A stretch of DNA of 64,000 nucleotides, taken from NCBI GenBank assembly GCA_028287895.1, contig JAQBOV010000055.1, forward strand, positions 1-64,000, read 5' to 3'. Shown in pieces: positions 1-8,118 of this stretch. Source of the stretch: Mucilaginibacter sp. GTDB lineage: Bacteria; Bacteroidota; Bacteroidia; Sphingobacteriales; Sphingobacteriaceae. The position numbers and the translations under genes were made by a program. The stretch's first letter is position 1. Each line of letters begins with the position of its first letter. Under the pieces are notes generated by a model. That model did no database searches, had not been told where the DNA came from, and worked only from the letters and a program-made list of their open reading frames with translations.

Positions 1-344
1 CAAGCCGGGAAGAAGGGTTTTGCAATGCATTGGTAGAGGCAGCCTATTGCCAAAGGCCAATTATCACCAGTGATATTCCCGGCCCCGGATCGCTCGACAT
101 TCCGCATACTTATAAATTCGCTTCGGAGAATGTCGCCGAATTGGAAAATGCGATGATATCGCTTATATCCTTAACCGCCGATCAGCAAAAGCAGATAACA
201 GCTGAACAAAAATCTTACGTGGAAAAAACTTTTGACCTGGACTCATGGGCTAATCAAATTTCTGGCTTGTATAAAACCATAGATAAGAATCCTAACAGTA
301 TTAAGCAAAGCGCAGGGGGAGGTATGATCAAGGCATATGCTTAA
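1..344 (+). CDS. Glycosyltransferase family 4, C-terminal part (cut by window start)
   Basis: The reading frame is open from the window edge to a TAA. The visible 113 residues begin SREEGFCNALVEA, the donor-binding E-x7-E region of GT-B fold family 4 glycosyltransferases. The following IITSDIPGPGSLDI stretch fits the nucleotide-sugar side of the C-terminal Rossmann domain. The ORF track starts it at an internal TTG, but the motif lies upstream of that codon, so the gene is truncated by the window and not short. It would transfer a sugar from an activated donor to a growing glycan on the cytoplasmic face of the inner membrane. It precedes fcl and rfbCDA, so it probably closes a polysaccharide locus that lies mainly outside the window. 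A terminator-like hairpin follows. The sugar and acceptor cannot be told. Confidence 0.8.
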   Translation, partial: SREEGFCNALVEAAYCQRPIITSDIPGPGSLDIPHTYKFASENVAELENAMISLISLTADQQKQITAEQKSYVEKTFDLDSWANQISGLYKTIDKNPNSIKQSAGGGMIKAYA

Positions 345-380
345 TGCTTTTAACCCCTGTTCAATATTAACGTCTAATAC

Positions 381-416
381 AAAAAATCGTTGCAATAAGC
401 CCGGAACGATTTTTTT
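381..416 (+). terminator. Intrinsic terminator after the partial glycosyltransferase
   Basis: An inverted repeat AAAAAATCGTT / AACGATTTTTT (11 bp arms, 13 nt loop) ends in a T run, 37 nt after the stop codon. The arms are A/T rich, and the flanking A and T runs could let it work in both directions. It separates the upstream glycosyltransferase from fcl. Confidence 0.55.
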
Positions 417-519
417 ATAAAACCTTCCGGGTTCCGACGTTATATCTCTGATTTGGATGTATATAAAAGACTTTGTCATACGCCCTGGCGATGTTATCGC
501 TTCAATCTCTTTTTTTGTC

Positions 520-527
520 TACTTTTG
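520..527 (+). promoter_or_regulatory. Bacteroidota-type -7 element (TACTTTTG) ahead of fcl
   Basis: TACTTTTG matches the Bacteroidota primary-sigma consensus TAnnTTTG and is followed by CATCC. No clear TTG -33 element sits 19-21 nt upstream. Transcription would start near 534, giving a leader of about 75 nt before the fcl ATG. The 264 nt between the partial glycosyltransferase and fcl holds only this element and the terminator. Confidence 0.45.
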
Positions 528-608
528 CATCCGGAAAATCAATCTGTATAAAAAGAAATATTCTTTGATATTCGTAATATTACATAAAATTGGTACGAGT
601 ACGCTAAA

Positions 609-1553
609 ATGGAAAAAGACGCAAAAATATATATTGCAGGACATCGTGGCATGGTCGGTTCAGCCATACACCGCAAACTGGACAAAGAGGGTTATACCCA
701 TATAATTACCCGTCTTTCGGCAGAGCTCGACTTGCGTAATCAACAGGATGTTGCCGGATTTTTTGAGCAGGAAAAGCCTGACTATGTGTTTTTGGCTGCA
801 GCTAAAGTGGGTGGTATTGTAGCTAACAATACTTACCGTGCCGAGTTTTTATATGAAAACCTGCAGATACAGAATAATGTCATTCATTCGTCTTATTTGA
901 ATGGTGTAAAAAAGCTGATGTTCTTAGGCTCAAGCTGCATTTACCCCAAAATGGCCCCGCAGCCATTAAAAGAAGAATATCTTCTTACCGGTTTGCTGGA
1001 GCCCACTAACGAACCTTATGCTATAGCTAAAATAGCAGGCATCAAAATGTGTGATGCCTACCGTGCGCAATATGGATGCAATTATATATCGGTAATGCCA
1101 ACCAACCTTTACGGGTATAATGACAATTATCATCCGGAGAACTCTCACGTTTTACCCGCGCTGATACGCCGTTTTCATGAGGCCCGGGTACAAAACTTAC
1201 CTGATGTAACCATTTGGGGAACAGGGTCGCCAAAACGGGAGTTTTTATTTGCTGACGACCTGGCTGAAGCCTGTTACTACTTAATGCAAAATTATAGCCA
1301 GGACGGCCTGGTTAATATCGGCACGGGCGAAGATATCTCTATCAAAGATCTGGCTATATTAATAAAAGGTATTATTGGCTATGAAGGTGAGATTAAGTTT
1401 GACAGTTCAAAACCCGATGGTACACCACGCAAACTGATGGATGTCTCAAAGTTACACAGCAAAGGATGGAAGCATAAAGTTGATCTCGCCGATGGAATAA
1501 AATTAGCTTACCGGGATTTTTTATCACATCAGGCTAAACCGATTTCGAATTGA
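609..1553 (+). CDS. fcl: GDP-L-fucose synthase
   Basis: The enzyme converts GDP-4-keto-6-deoxy-D-mannose to GDP-L-fucose by 3,5-epimerisation and NADPH-dependent 4-reduction. At 314 residues it is close to E. coli Fcl (321). The extended SDR signs are clear: AGHRGMVG as the GxxGxxG dinucleotide loop (residues 10-17), S108/S109 in LGSSCIYPK, and Y137-x3-K141 in [10 protein letters not shown], almost the same numbering as the E. coli catalytic Ser, Tyr and Lys. It is the first gene of a run with rfbC, rfbD and rfbA (gap to rfbC 34 nt), so deoxysugar nucleotides are made together. Its substrate-forming partner gmd is not in the window and may lie upstream. Confidence 0.93.
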   Translation: MEKDAKIYIAGHRGMVGSAIHRKLDKEGYTHIITRLSAELDLRNQQDVAGFFEQEKPDYVFLAAAKVGGIVANNTYRAEFLYENLQIQNNVIHSSYLNGVKKLMFLGSSCIYPKMAPQPLKEEYLLTGLLEPTNEPYAIAKIAGIKMCDAYRAQYGCNYISVMPTNLYGYNDNYHPENSHVLPALIRRFHEARVQNLPDVTIWGTGSPKREFLFADDLAEACYYLMQNYSQDGLVNIGTGEDISIKDLAILIKGIIGYEGEIKFDSSKPDGTPRKLMDVSKLHSKGWKHKVDLADGIKLAYRDFLSHQAKPISN

Positions 1554-1587
1554 TCCGGCGGTTGAAAAACGGAATAAAGTATTACCT

Positions 1588-2142
1588 ATGAATATCAAAT
1601 TAACGCCGCTTGAGGGTTGTGTAATAATTGAACCAGCAATATTTGGCGATGAACGTGGCTTTTTTTTCGAAAGCTTTAATCAAAAGAAATTTCTGGATCT
1701 AACCGGGCATAATACGGTATTTGTGCAGGATAACCAATCCTATTCAACAAAGGGCGTACTCCGGGGGCTTCACCTGCAAAAAGGCGCATCAGCGCAAGCC
1801 AAATTAGTGAGAGTAGTAAAAGGTGAGGTCCTGGATATTGCAGTTGATTTAAGGACAGGTTCAAAAACTTATGGGAAGCATTTTGGAGCAAGGCTATCGG
1901 AAAGCAATAATCTGCAATTGTTTATCCCGAGAGGTTTTGCTCATGGTTTCGTGGTATTAAGTGATGATGCCATATTTCAATATAAATGTGATAATTACTA
2001 TGATAAGGCTGCTGAAGGGGGCATTCATTATGCCGATCCGGGCCTGGCTATTGACTGGATATTGCCCCCGGATCAACTAATAGTGTCCTCGAAAGATGTG
2101 GAATTGCCCTATATGGATGGCACGGGCGAGTTAGGCTTTTAA
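1588..2142 (+). CDS. rfbC: dTDP-4-dehydrorhamnose 3,5-epimerase
   Basis: The third enzyme of dTDP-L-rhamnose synthesis epimerises dTDP-4-keto-6-deoxyglucose at C3 and C5. The 184 residues match the family length. The cupin signature is present: RGLHLQ with the catalytic His62, the substrate-binding DERGFFFESF near residue 21, and the conserved FIPRGFAHGFVVLSDDA strand. It is followed after 10 nt by rfbD and lies in one operon with fcl and rfbA. Confidence 0.95.
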   Translation: MNIKLTPLEGCVIIEPAIFGDERGFFFESFNQKKFLDLTGHNTVFVQDNQSYSTKGVLRGLHLQKGASAQAKLVRVVKGEVLDIAVDLRTGSKTYGKHFGARLSESNNLQLFIPRGFAHGFVVLSDDAIFQYKCDNYYDKAAEGGIHYADPGLAIDWILPPDQLIVSSKDVELPYMDGTGELGF

Positions 2143-2152
2143 ATATTAATAA

Positions 2153-3004
2153 ATGAACAATATTGTAGTTTTTGGGGCCTCAGGCCAATTGGGCCAATGT
2201 TTAAAACGTACTGCCGACGCACAGGGAATGACGGCAATTTATTTCCCGGCGGAAAGTGAAGCCGATATTTTAAATAAGGATGCGCTAAAGCAGATATTTG
2301 ATACTTATCAGCCGGCCTGGTGCATTAATTGCGCTGCCTATACCGCTGTAGATAAGGCCGAGGATAATATAGACCTGGCAAGAAAAATAAATAAAACAGG
2401 TACTGAGAATTTAAGTACTTTTTGTTTGGAATATAATACGGTTCTGATCCATACGTCAACCGATTTTGTTTTTAAAGGCGACAAAGCCGCACCCCTTAAT
2501 GAAAGCGATGTGGCAGAACCGGTAAATGTTTACGGTCTGACCAAACTGGAAGGCGAGCTGGCAGTAACAAAAACCCTGGAAAAATATTATATTTTACGTA
2601 CCAGCTGGTTATATTCCGAGTATGGCAACAATTTTGTTAAAACGATGCTTAAGTTGGGTAGTGAGAGAGATGAGCTAAAAATTATTGCTGATCAGATCGG
2701 AACACCGACCTATGCGATGGATCTTGCCCGTTGTATCTTACAGATCATATCTGCTAAAGATAAAGCTTATGGGACTTACCATTTTAGTAACGAGGGTGTG
2801 GCATCATGGTATGATTTTGCAAAGGCTATCTTTGATATTTCGGCGGCAAAAGTAAAAGTGTTGCCTATTAAAACATCCGAATATCCGTTACCGGCGGTAC
2901 GGCCGGCGTATTCAGTGATGGATAAGACAAAAATCAAACAAACATTTGGTATTGAAATCCCATATTGGCGTGATAGTTTGATCACTTGTATCAGTAAACT
3001 TTAA
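2153..3004 (+). CDS. rfbD: dTDP-4-dehydrorhamnose reductase
   Basis: The last step of dTDP-L-rhamnose synthesis reduces dTDP-4-keto-L-rhamnose with NAD(P)H. The 283-residue SDR has [10 protein letters not shown] at the N-terminus (dinucleotide loop), STDFVFKGD around residue 103 and the catalytic YGLTK (Y-x3-K) near residue 126, followed by EGELAV. Length and motifs fit RmlD. It lies between rfbC and rfbA with gaps of 10 and 8 nt, so translation is probably coupled or at least co-transcribed. Confidence 0.95.
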   Translation: MNNIVVFGASGQLGQCLKRTADAQGMTAIYFPAESEADILNKDALKQIFDTYQPAWCINCAAYTAVDKAEDNIDLARKINKTGTENLSTFCLEYNTVLIHTSTDFVFKGDKAAPLNESDVAEPVNVYGLTKLEGELAVTKTLEKYYILRTSWLYSEYGNNFVKTMLKLGSERDELKIIADQIGTPTYAMDLARCILQIISAKDKAYGTYHFSNEGVASWYDFAKAIFDISAAKVKVLPIKTSEYPLPAVRPAYSVMDKTKIKQTFGIEIPYWRDSLITCISKL

Positions 3005-3012
3005 TCTACTCT

Positions 3013-3873
3013 ATGAAAGGTATTATTTTGGCGGGCGGCTCAGGAACGAGGCTTTTCCCAATCACAAAAGCGATCAGCAAACAACTGATGCCTATATACG
3101 ATAAGCCCATGATATACTACCCGTTGTCAGTATTGATGATGGCTGATATCCGCGAAATACTGATCATTACCACACCTGAAGATAGCGAAAGCTTTAAAAG
3201 GCTTTTGGGCGATGGAGGTGACGTGGGTTGCCGTTTTGAATATGCCGTACAGGCTGTCCCTAATGGTCTGGCCCAGGCTTTCGTAATAGGCGAGGAGTTT
3301 ATAGGCAAGGATAAAGTTGCGCTGATATTAGGCGACAATATTTTTTATGGCACCGGTTTTGGCGCGCTGATAAAAGAATTTAATAAGGTGGACGGCGCTG
3401 CAATATTCGCCTATAAAGTGTCAGACCCGGAACGATATGGGGTAGTAGAGTTTGATAGTGAATACAGAGCACTATCCATTGAGGAAAAACCATTGAAGCC
3501 TAAATCGCAATACGCCGTACCCGGTTTATACTTTTATGATAATGAAGTAGTGCATATTGCAAAAAATATAGAACCATCGGTACGCGGCGAATATGAGATC
3601 ACCGATGTGAATAGGGTATATCTCGAAAACAAGAGGCTATATGTAGGGGTAATGGACCGCGGCACTGCCTGGCTGGATACAGGTACCTTTGACTCGCTAA
3701 GTGATGCAACCGAATTTGTAAGGGTAATTGAAAAGCGGCAGGATACCAAAATCGGGTGTATTGAAGAAGTAGCTTTTCGTCATGGGTTTATTGACAAAAA
3801 CCAGCTAAGCGCTCTTGCGGATAAATATATTAAAAGCGGGTATGGGATGTATCTGAAAAACCTGCTTCAATAA
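3013..3873 (+). CDS. rfbA: Glucose-1-phosphate thymidylyltransferase
   Basis: The first step of the rhamnose pathway makes dTDP-glucose and pyrophosphate from dTTP and glucose-1-phosphate. The 286-residue protein opens with the nucleotidyltransferase signature [16 protein letters not shown] and [17 protein letters not shown], and has the LGDNIFYG metal-binding strand near residue 107 and EEKPLKPKS further on. It ends the fcl-rfbC-rfbD-rfbA run. The 4,6-dehydratase rfbB, needed between RfbA and RfbC, is absent here and must be encoded elsewhere. Confidence 0.95.
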   Translation: MKGIILAGGSGTRLFPITKAISKQLMPIYDKPMIYYPLSVLMMADIREILIITTPEDSESFKRLLGDGGDVGCRFEYAVQAVPNGLAQAFVIGEEFIGKDKVALILGDNIFYGTGFGALIKEFNKVDGAAIFAYKVSDPERYGVVEFDSEYRALSIEEKPLKPKSQYAVPGLYFYDNEVVHIAKNIEPSVRGEYEITDVNRVYLENKRLYVGVMDRGTAWLDTGTFDSLSDATEFVRVIEKRQDTKIGCIEEVAFRHGFIDKNQLSALADKYIKSGYGMYLKNLLQ

Positions 3874-4219
3874 CGGAATACCGATCTGAACTCAAAGACG
3901 ACTGCAATCGATGCTTCGCGGGCGTTTTAATTCTTACTATCCGCTATACACTGGTTTCAAGTTTAAGCGGCGGATAGAAACGGATGATGGTGAACGCTAT
4001 TGGCAATTCTCGGATACATACCCTTGCGGGAGGGCAACCCAATCTTCGAATAACGCATCCGGTTGATGCCTGATTATGGCTTATACTCCGAGACTTTATA
4101 TATCTGGTGTTATCTCCTATTTACCAATCTTTTAAATTATTGGCGTATATCTTTTATGTTCAAATAGTAGCGGCGTTCTTACCGGCCACCAGAACTGCTT
4201 AGGCTGTCAATGCCAGGCG
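3874..4219. other. 346-nt gap without a recognised gene
   Basis: The stretch between rfbA and the HEPN gene holds no clear promoter or terminator. One short ATG-initiated frame, 3911-4066 (51 codons, beginning MLRGRFNSYYPLYTG), is open on the plus strand and has a protein-like composition. It matches nothing I know and is below the cut-off of the ORF track, so I do not call it a gene. A loose inverted repeat, TATCCGC / GCGGATA, lies at 3938-3976. Confidence 0.3.
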
Positions 4220-5695
4220 TCACTTATTATTTTGAATATATTGCTTGTATATTTTCTCTGCCGTATGGTAAAACTTATTTACCCGCTGAGCTAATATCCC
4301 AATTGATTCCTGGTCGGGATCAAATACGCTGTTGTATCTTGACTGTGAATAAGAATTTTGCAATAGCGTAAATATTTGAGTTCCCTCTATCGTATCAAGG
4401 TCAAACACGTTTTTTAGGTCATCGGAAAATAGCAGGGTTAACCTTAATAGTCTTGATAGGTTATGCATTTGCACCCGGTAACCTATAATTGCCTGGATCA
4501 TTGCTTTTAATACACTTTCAACCGATTGGTGCAAAAGAAAGGCAGCAAGCCTGGAATTGTTACCGGCGCTATATAATTCCGCACCTTTCAAAAACTCTTT
4601 GCCTTGTACTCCCCATCTTTCCCAATTAAATTTTGCTCTTTCTACCAAGGTTTCATTGGCTATTTCCTGATGCTCCGGCAGTATCAATTCTGATGATTGA
4701 TATACTACAACGCCCTTATCCATAACAGTAGCCCAAAAACGCCTGCCCATATTAAGCGCTTCTTTTGCACTGTTTGCTTTATGAACAATCGCATGTACGT
4801 TGCCAAGGTACTGGCAATTGTCTTCGATCTTATTACTGATTTCATGCTCGGGTGTTCTTTCTTCCTCATCAATCAGGATTAGTAAGTAAAATGTAAACGG
4901 TTTGGGATGCGTGCTTAAATGGACAATCATTTGTACAAACGAAAACCGTTTTAAAATCAAGTTTTTCAACTCTTCTAGAGCTAACTTTTCCGCTGCCGAC
5001 GGGTTAGGGGCTATCTTTCTTATTTCAATTGGATACTGTGCCTGTTCCGTTACTTCTATCTCTTTCCCGGTCTTTTTAAGTTGTGGTCGTTCCGATTCCC
5101 TTTGATGGATCAGCCAGGCTGCCGAATACAGTTTAAGCAGGTTTTCATAAACCGTAATCATGTCCTTTGCATTCAGCCCCTCAAAATCTGCCTTATTATA
5201 TAAAGCCGAATGCAGCCATTCATGAAGTAGATCCCGGTATTGTTGCGGGCTGATATTTTTAAACACTTTTTTTACTGCCTTGTAAGGTTCAAGCAGTTCT
5301 TTATGGGATAGGTTATTAGGAAAATATGCCCATTTCTGTTTTTCCACCTGTAACTGCTCATCCGTTATCTTTTCCCGGCGGTATGAATAATTTTGGTAAT
5401 GGCAATATAAAAGATATACTGCCTCCAGCAATTTCAGATTCATATCATAATCAAAAAGCAAAGTTCCGGGACCATGCCGTTCATTGTCGTAATGCTTATC
5501 ATTGATTACATAATACCGCCACTTTTTTAATTGCTTTCCGTGCCCTTTGACTGAGTCACAACTAAAAAAATCAGCCACCACTGACAATGGATCCATCATT
5601 TCAGTATGGCTCAATGTTTTTGGATAATGTTCCCAAGGTGCATAGGTTCCGAAATCCATAATATTTGATTTATGCCGGCCTGTATTAACCGGCAT
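4220..5695 (-). CDS. HEPN-domain protein with duplicated N-terminal module
   Basis: About 491 residues from the chosen ATG; the track start at 5713 is a TTG, and another ATG at 5659 (MDFGTYAPWEHYP) is equally possible. The C-terminal ~130 residues are a HEPN domain: AAFLLHQSVESVLKAMIQ followed by MHNLSRLLRLT, the helix-turn-helix-like pair with the conserved His. Before it lies an alpha/beta region (FYLLILIDEEE, GNVHAIVHKA, GVVVYQSS) like a nucleotidyltransferase that has lost the catalytic GSxxxGxxxxxSDxD motif. The N-terminal half holds two copies of one module, seen as YPKTLSHTEMMDPLSVVADFF and FPNNLSHKELLEPYKAVKKVF, each followed by about 60 helical residues. The HEPN RNase motif R-x4-6-H is not seen; only R-x3-H is present. 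It is divergent from an XRE regulator. The function is unknown; nucleotide or RNA binding is an inference from the fold. Confidence 0.7.
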   Translation of the reverse strand: MPVNTGRHKSNIMDFGTYAPWEHYPKTLSHTEMMDPLSVVADFFSCDSVKGHGKQLKKWRYYVINDKHYDNERHGPGTLLFDYDMNLKLLEAVYLLYCHYQNYSYRREKITDEQLQVEKQKWAYFPNNLSHKELLEPYKAVKKVFKNISPQQYRDLLHEWLHSALYNKADFEGLNAKDMITVYENLLKLYSAAWLIHQRESERPQLKKTGKEIEVTEQAQYPIEIRKIAPNPSAAEKLALEELKNLILKRFSFVQMIVHLSTHPKPFTFYLLILIDEEERTPEHEISNKIEDNCQYLGNVHAIVHKANSAKEALNMGRRFWATVMDKGVVVYQSSELILPEHQEIANETLVERAKFNWERWGVQGKEFLKGAELYSAGNNSRLAAFLLHQSVESVLKAMIQAIIGYRVQMHNLSRLLRLTLLFSDDLKNVFDLDTIEGTQIFTLLQNSYSQSRYNSVFDPDQESIGILAQRVNKFYHTAEKIYKQYIQNNK

Positions 5696-5738
5696 AACAA
5701 AATAAATCCACAAATTTGTCGTAACGAACCATAGTCAG

Positions 5739-5751
5739 TTGTACTTTACAA
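5739..5751. promoter_or_regulatory. Palindrome in the divergent HEPN/XRE intergenic region
   Basis: TTGTA-CTT-TACAA is a perfect inverted repeat with 5-bp arms, lying between the divergent starts. A degenerate -7 element TACCTTTA follows at 5768-5775, 24 nt before the XRE start codon. The place and symmetry suit an operator for the adjacent XRE protein, but a 10-bp match is short and no second copy was found in this gap. Confidence 0.3.
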
Positions 5752-5798
5752 TTAAAGAGTTGTTTGTTACCTTTACGTTTTAACAATACATTTGACCT

Positions 5799-6197
5799 AT
5801 GGCAGAAACCTTACACATTGGAAGAAAAATCAGCCGCATAAGAGAGTTACGCGGCATTAAACAAGAGGCGTTGGCCGCCGAGTTAGGCATTAGTCAGCAG
5901 GCTGTTTCGAAGATTGAGCAGAGTGAAAAAATTGAAGATGAAGTGTTGGAAAGAGTTTCGCAAGCTCTTGGTGTAACTTCTGATGCAGTTAAAAAATTCA
6001 ATGAAGAAGCGGCTATTAACTACTTCAATACGTTTAATGATAGCACAATTAGTGATTCCTCTTTTAATAATTTCCATTGTACATTTAACCCTATTGATAA
6101 AATAGTGGAATTGTACAATGAAAAAGTGGAGTTACTTGAACGCCTATTAAAAAGTGAGCAAGAAAAAGTCGAACTGCTTAAACAAAACAAAAGCTAA
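5799..6197 (+). CDS. XRE-family helix-turn-helix regulator with C-terminal coiled coil
   Basis: The 132-residue protein has a Cro/CI-type HTH at residues 6-60: IRELRGIKQEALAAELGISQQAVSKIEQ is the canonical helix-turn-helix, with the recognition helix at SQQAVSKIE. The last ~30 residues (IVELYNEKVELLERLLKSEQEKVELL) show heptad leucines of a short coiled coil, probably for dimer or oligomer formation. A low-complexity linker (FNTFNDSTISDSSFNNF) lies between. Small XRE proteins of this build are common in Bacteroidota. It is transcribed away from the HEPN gene across a 103-nt gap with a palindrome, which suggests that it may control itself and its neighbour; that is inference. Confidence 0.85.
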   Translation: MAETLHIGRKISRIRELRGIKQEALAAELGISQQAVSKIEQSEKIEDEVLERVSQALGVTSDAVKKFNEEAAINYFNTFNDSTISDSSFNNFHCTFNPIDKIVELYNEKVELLERLLKSEQEKVELLKQNKS

Positions 6198-6231
6198 CCA
6201 ATCATTTGCTCTTACTATCTGAACTTTTTAG

Positions 6232-6420
6232 TCAGGCCTGATCCATCGTCTTTTTGATTTGCTGGCTTAATCGTTCTGGTAAATACCCGCATTGATAAAA
6301 GATGCCGTTAATGAGTTCGGTAGGATCTCTGTTGTATAGACGCAGGCCGCGACAATAAATTAGCCATTCGACAAAAAAATCAAAGGCGGCAATCGATTTA
6401 TTTTCAGTCTTTTTATGTTG
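6232..6420 (-). pseudogene. Start-less ORF fragment, protein-like
   Basis: On the minus strand a frame of 62 codons is open between two stops, reading TENKSIAAFDFFVEWLIYC then LRLYNRDPTELINGIFYQC and ending KKTMDQA. It has no ATG, GTG or TTG start, so the ORF track omits it. The balanced, hydrophobic-patterned composition looks like a real protein end rather than random sequence. It lies just downstream of miaA. I do not recognise the family. It may be the remnant of a gene whose 5' part was lost, or a gene using a rare ATT start. Confidence 0.3.
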
Positions 6421-6435
6421 TTATTGATATTGAAA

Positions 6436-7356
6436 TCATTGGAGAGGTACTTCTTCAAGGATAGTATCAATCAGTAGGGGATTATCTGCCATCAGCCACT
6501 TAACCTCTTTATCTTTCCTAAACCAGGTGAGTTGCCGCTTGGCAAAGCGCCTGGTGTTTTGTTTGATAAGTTCAGTAGCAGCGTTTAAATCGGTTTTACC
6601 ATCAAAATAATCGAATAGTTCACTGTACCCTACCGTATTTAGCGCGTTGAGGTGCCGGTATGGCAAAAGTGATACGGCTTCTTCTACGAGTCCCTGTTCT
6701 ATCATGTCATCAACGCGCTGATTGATGCGCTGATATAGGAACGCTCTGGGCAAATCCAGTCCTATTTTTATGCAATGAAAGGGCCGTTTGTTCGTTACCG
6801 CTTTGCGGTAGGATGAAAAGGGTTTACCGGTGGTTTCAAACACCTCCAATGCCCTGATGAGCCGTTGCGGATTGTTAAGATCGACCTGGTTGTAATACTC
6901 AAGGTCGGCAGTTTTAAGCCGGTGCTGTAAGAACCCTATGCCTTTTTCTGCAAACTCCTGGTTGAGGAGTATCCTTATGGCTGGATCTGCAACAGGCAGA
7001 TCGTCAAAGCCTTTGGTTATTGCTTGTATGAACAGCCCCGAACCACCAGCTACAATTACCTTATCATGGGTTTTAAAAAGCTCATCAAGTAATTGCAGGC
7101 TTTGCTTTTCAAAATCACCAACGGTAAAGTTTTCAGCTATAGAGTGTGAATTAATAAAGTGATGTTTTGCGGCCGCCAGTTCTTCATCAGTTGGTTTCGC
7201 TGTACCGATGGACATTTCGCGGTAAAACTGCCGCGAATCTGCTGAAATTATTTCTGTTTTTAGCTGCTGCGCCAACTCAATGGCTATGACGGTTTTGCCA
7301 ACTGCGGTGGGGCCTTCTATTACAATTAGCGTTTTTGTTTGCTGCTCGTGATTCAT
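6436..7356 (-). CDS. miaA: tRNA dimethylallyltransferase
   Basis: The enzyme moves a dimethylallyl group from DMAPP to N6 of A37 in tRNAs that read UNN codons. The 306 residues match the family. The P-loop GPTAVGKT lies near residue 15, followed by ISADSRQFYREMSIGTAKP, the catalytic-Asp and tRNA-binding segment. VAGGSGLFIQAI near residue 102 and the C-terminal QNTRRFAKRQLTWFRKD (tRNA contact) are also diagnostic. It lies in a minus-strand run with two other tRNA-acting genes, cca and tsaC-like, and is 66 nt downstream of the pRiA4b ORF-3-like gene. Confidence 0.96.
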   Translation of the reverse strand: MNHEQQTKTLIVIEGPTAVGKTVIAIELAQQLKTEIISADSRQFYREMSIGTAKPTDEELAAAKHHFINSHSIAENFTVGDFEKQSLQLLDELFKTHDKVIVAGGSGLFIQAITKGFDDLPVADPAIRILLNQEFAEKGIGFLQHRLKTADLEYYNQVDLNNPQRLIRALEVFETTGKPFSSYRKAVTNKRPFHCIKIGLDLPRAFLYQRINQRVDDMIEQGLVEEAVSLLPYRHLNALNTVGYSELFDYFDGKTDLNAATELIKQNTRRFAKRQLTWFRKDKEVKWLMADNPLLIDTILEEVPLQ

Positions 7357-7422
7357 AGCTCATGGTAAAGCATTATCAAATAAAATTCTATGAACAAACG
7401 AACCACTACCTATAAGCTGAAA

Positions 7423-8082
7423 TTAATAATCGTCACCATGGAGCGGGTGGCTTTCATCTTCAAATCCTTCATTATCTGAAAACTCATTGCCAAATTCATC
7501 TTCCTCTTCTCCTTCTTCAGTCCCCAGAATGTCTTCGCTTTCTACTTCGTCCTCTGTATCGAGCACCTCCGAGAAACCTTCTTCGGCGTCTTCAGGACTA
7601 AACTCCATCTCATTCAGAAAATCAAAATCTTCACTGGCAGGAGGCAATATCGTAGGGTTAAATGCATTGCCAAATTGTTTTGGTGCTTCTCCCGTTGATT
7701 TAATAATGGCGGGATATACCGTTCCCGGGGTCTCCTCCAGAATGATCTTCAATAACTCGACATGAAAGTCAAAAGGACGGTCAAAATTGAAGGTATAATA
7801 AAATTTTTGATGAGGGTCATCTATACGGTTGCTCAACTTTACTTTGTCCATCAATGCCACGCCACGGTCAATCCTTCTTTGATTGGGTAAGTAAGTAATT
7901 TCCTCACCCTTGATCCATTGATCATTGCTGATATAAAAAGAGGAAGGAAATTCGCAATTATAACCGGTTGACTGATGTATCGCGCGATGAAGGTCCTCAA
8001 AGGTCTGATTGGATTTAACGTCAATTTCCCTTGTCACATCATCGTAATCTTCAAAAGTAACCTTGAATCTGTATAGTGCCAT
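7423..8082 (-). CDS. pRiA4b ORF-3-like protein with acidic C-terminal tail
   Basis: The 219-residue protein fits the plasmid pRiA4b ORF-3-like family, which databases often label IS1096 element passenger TnpR. The N-terminal ~120 residues carry the family beta-grasp-like core: RFKVTFEDYDDVTREIDV, TFEDLHRAIHQSTGYN, FYISNDQWIKGEEI and KFYYTFNFDRPFDFHVEL. The last ~70 residues are dominated by Glu and Asp (SEDILGTEEGEEEDEFGNEF), so the tail is highly negative and probably disordered. No transposase or repeat is near, so the mobile-element label does not apply here. The molecular function is unknown. It lies between cca and miaA on the same strand. Confidence 0.75.
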   Translation of the reverse strand: MALYRFKVTFEDYDDVTREIDVKSNQTFEDLHRAIHQSTGYNCEFPSSFYISNDQWIKGEEITYLPNQRRIDRGVALMDKVKLSNRIDDPHQKFYYTFNFDRPFDFHVELLKIILEETPGTVYPAIIKSTGEAPKQFGNAFNPTILPPASEDFDFLNEMEFSPEDAEEGFSEVLDTEDEVESEDILGTEEGEEEDEFGNEFSDNEGFEDESHPLHGDDY

Positions 8083-8118
8083 TGTATATTTAGTAATTTA
8101 CAAATTTAATGTTTTAAT

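Noticed and set aside
457-705. 82-codon frame overlapping the start of fcl
   Set aside because: Its second half is fcl in another frame; the first part lies over a promoter and has no family features.
4220-6197. HEPN/XRE pair as a toxin-antitoxin or abortive-infection system
   Set aside because: The RNase motif R-x4-6-H is not found, and the regulator has no antitoxin-like toxin-binding tail that I recognise; kept only as an open finding.
7487-7765. Ser-rich 92-codon frame
   Set aside because: It is the reverse complement of the acidic tail codons (GAA/GAG read as TTC/CTC, and so on), not a gene.
7423-8082. Mobile element suggested by the common family label IS1096 passenger TnpR
   Set aside because: The pRiA4b ORF-3-like family label is historical; no transposase, inverted repeat or target duplication is nearby, and the gene sits among housekeeping genes.
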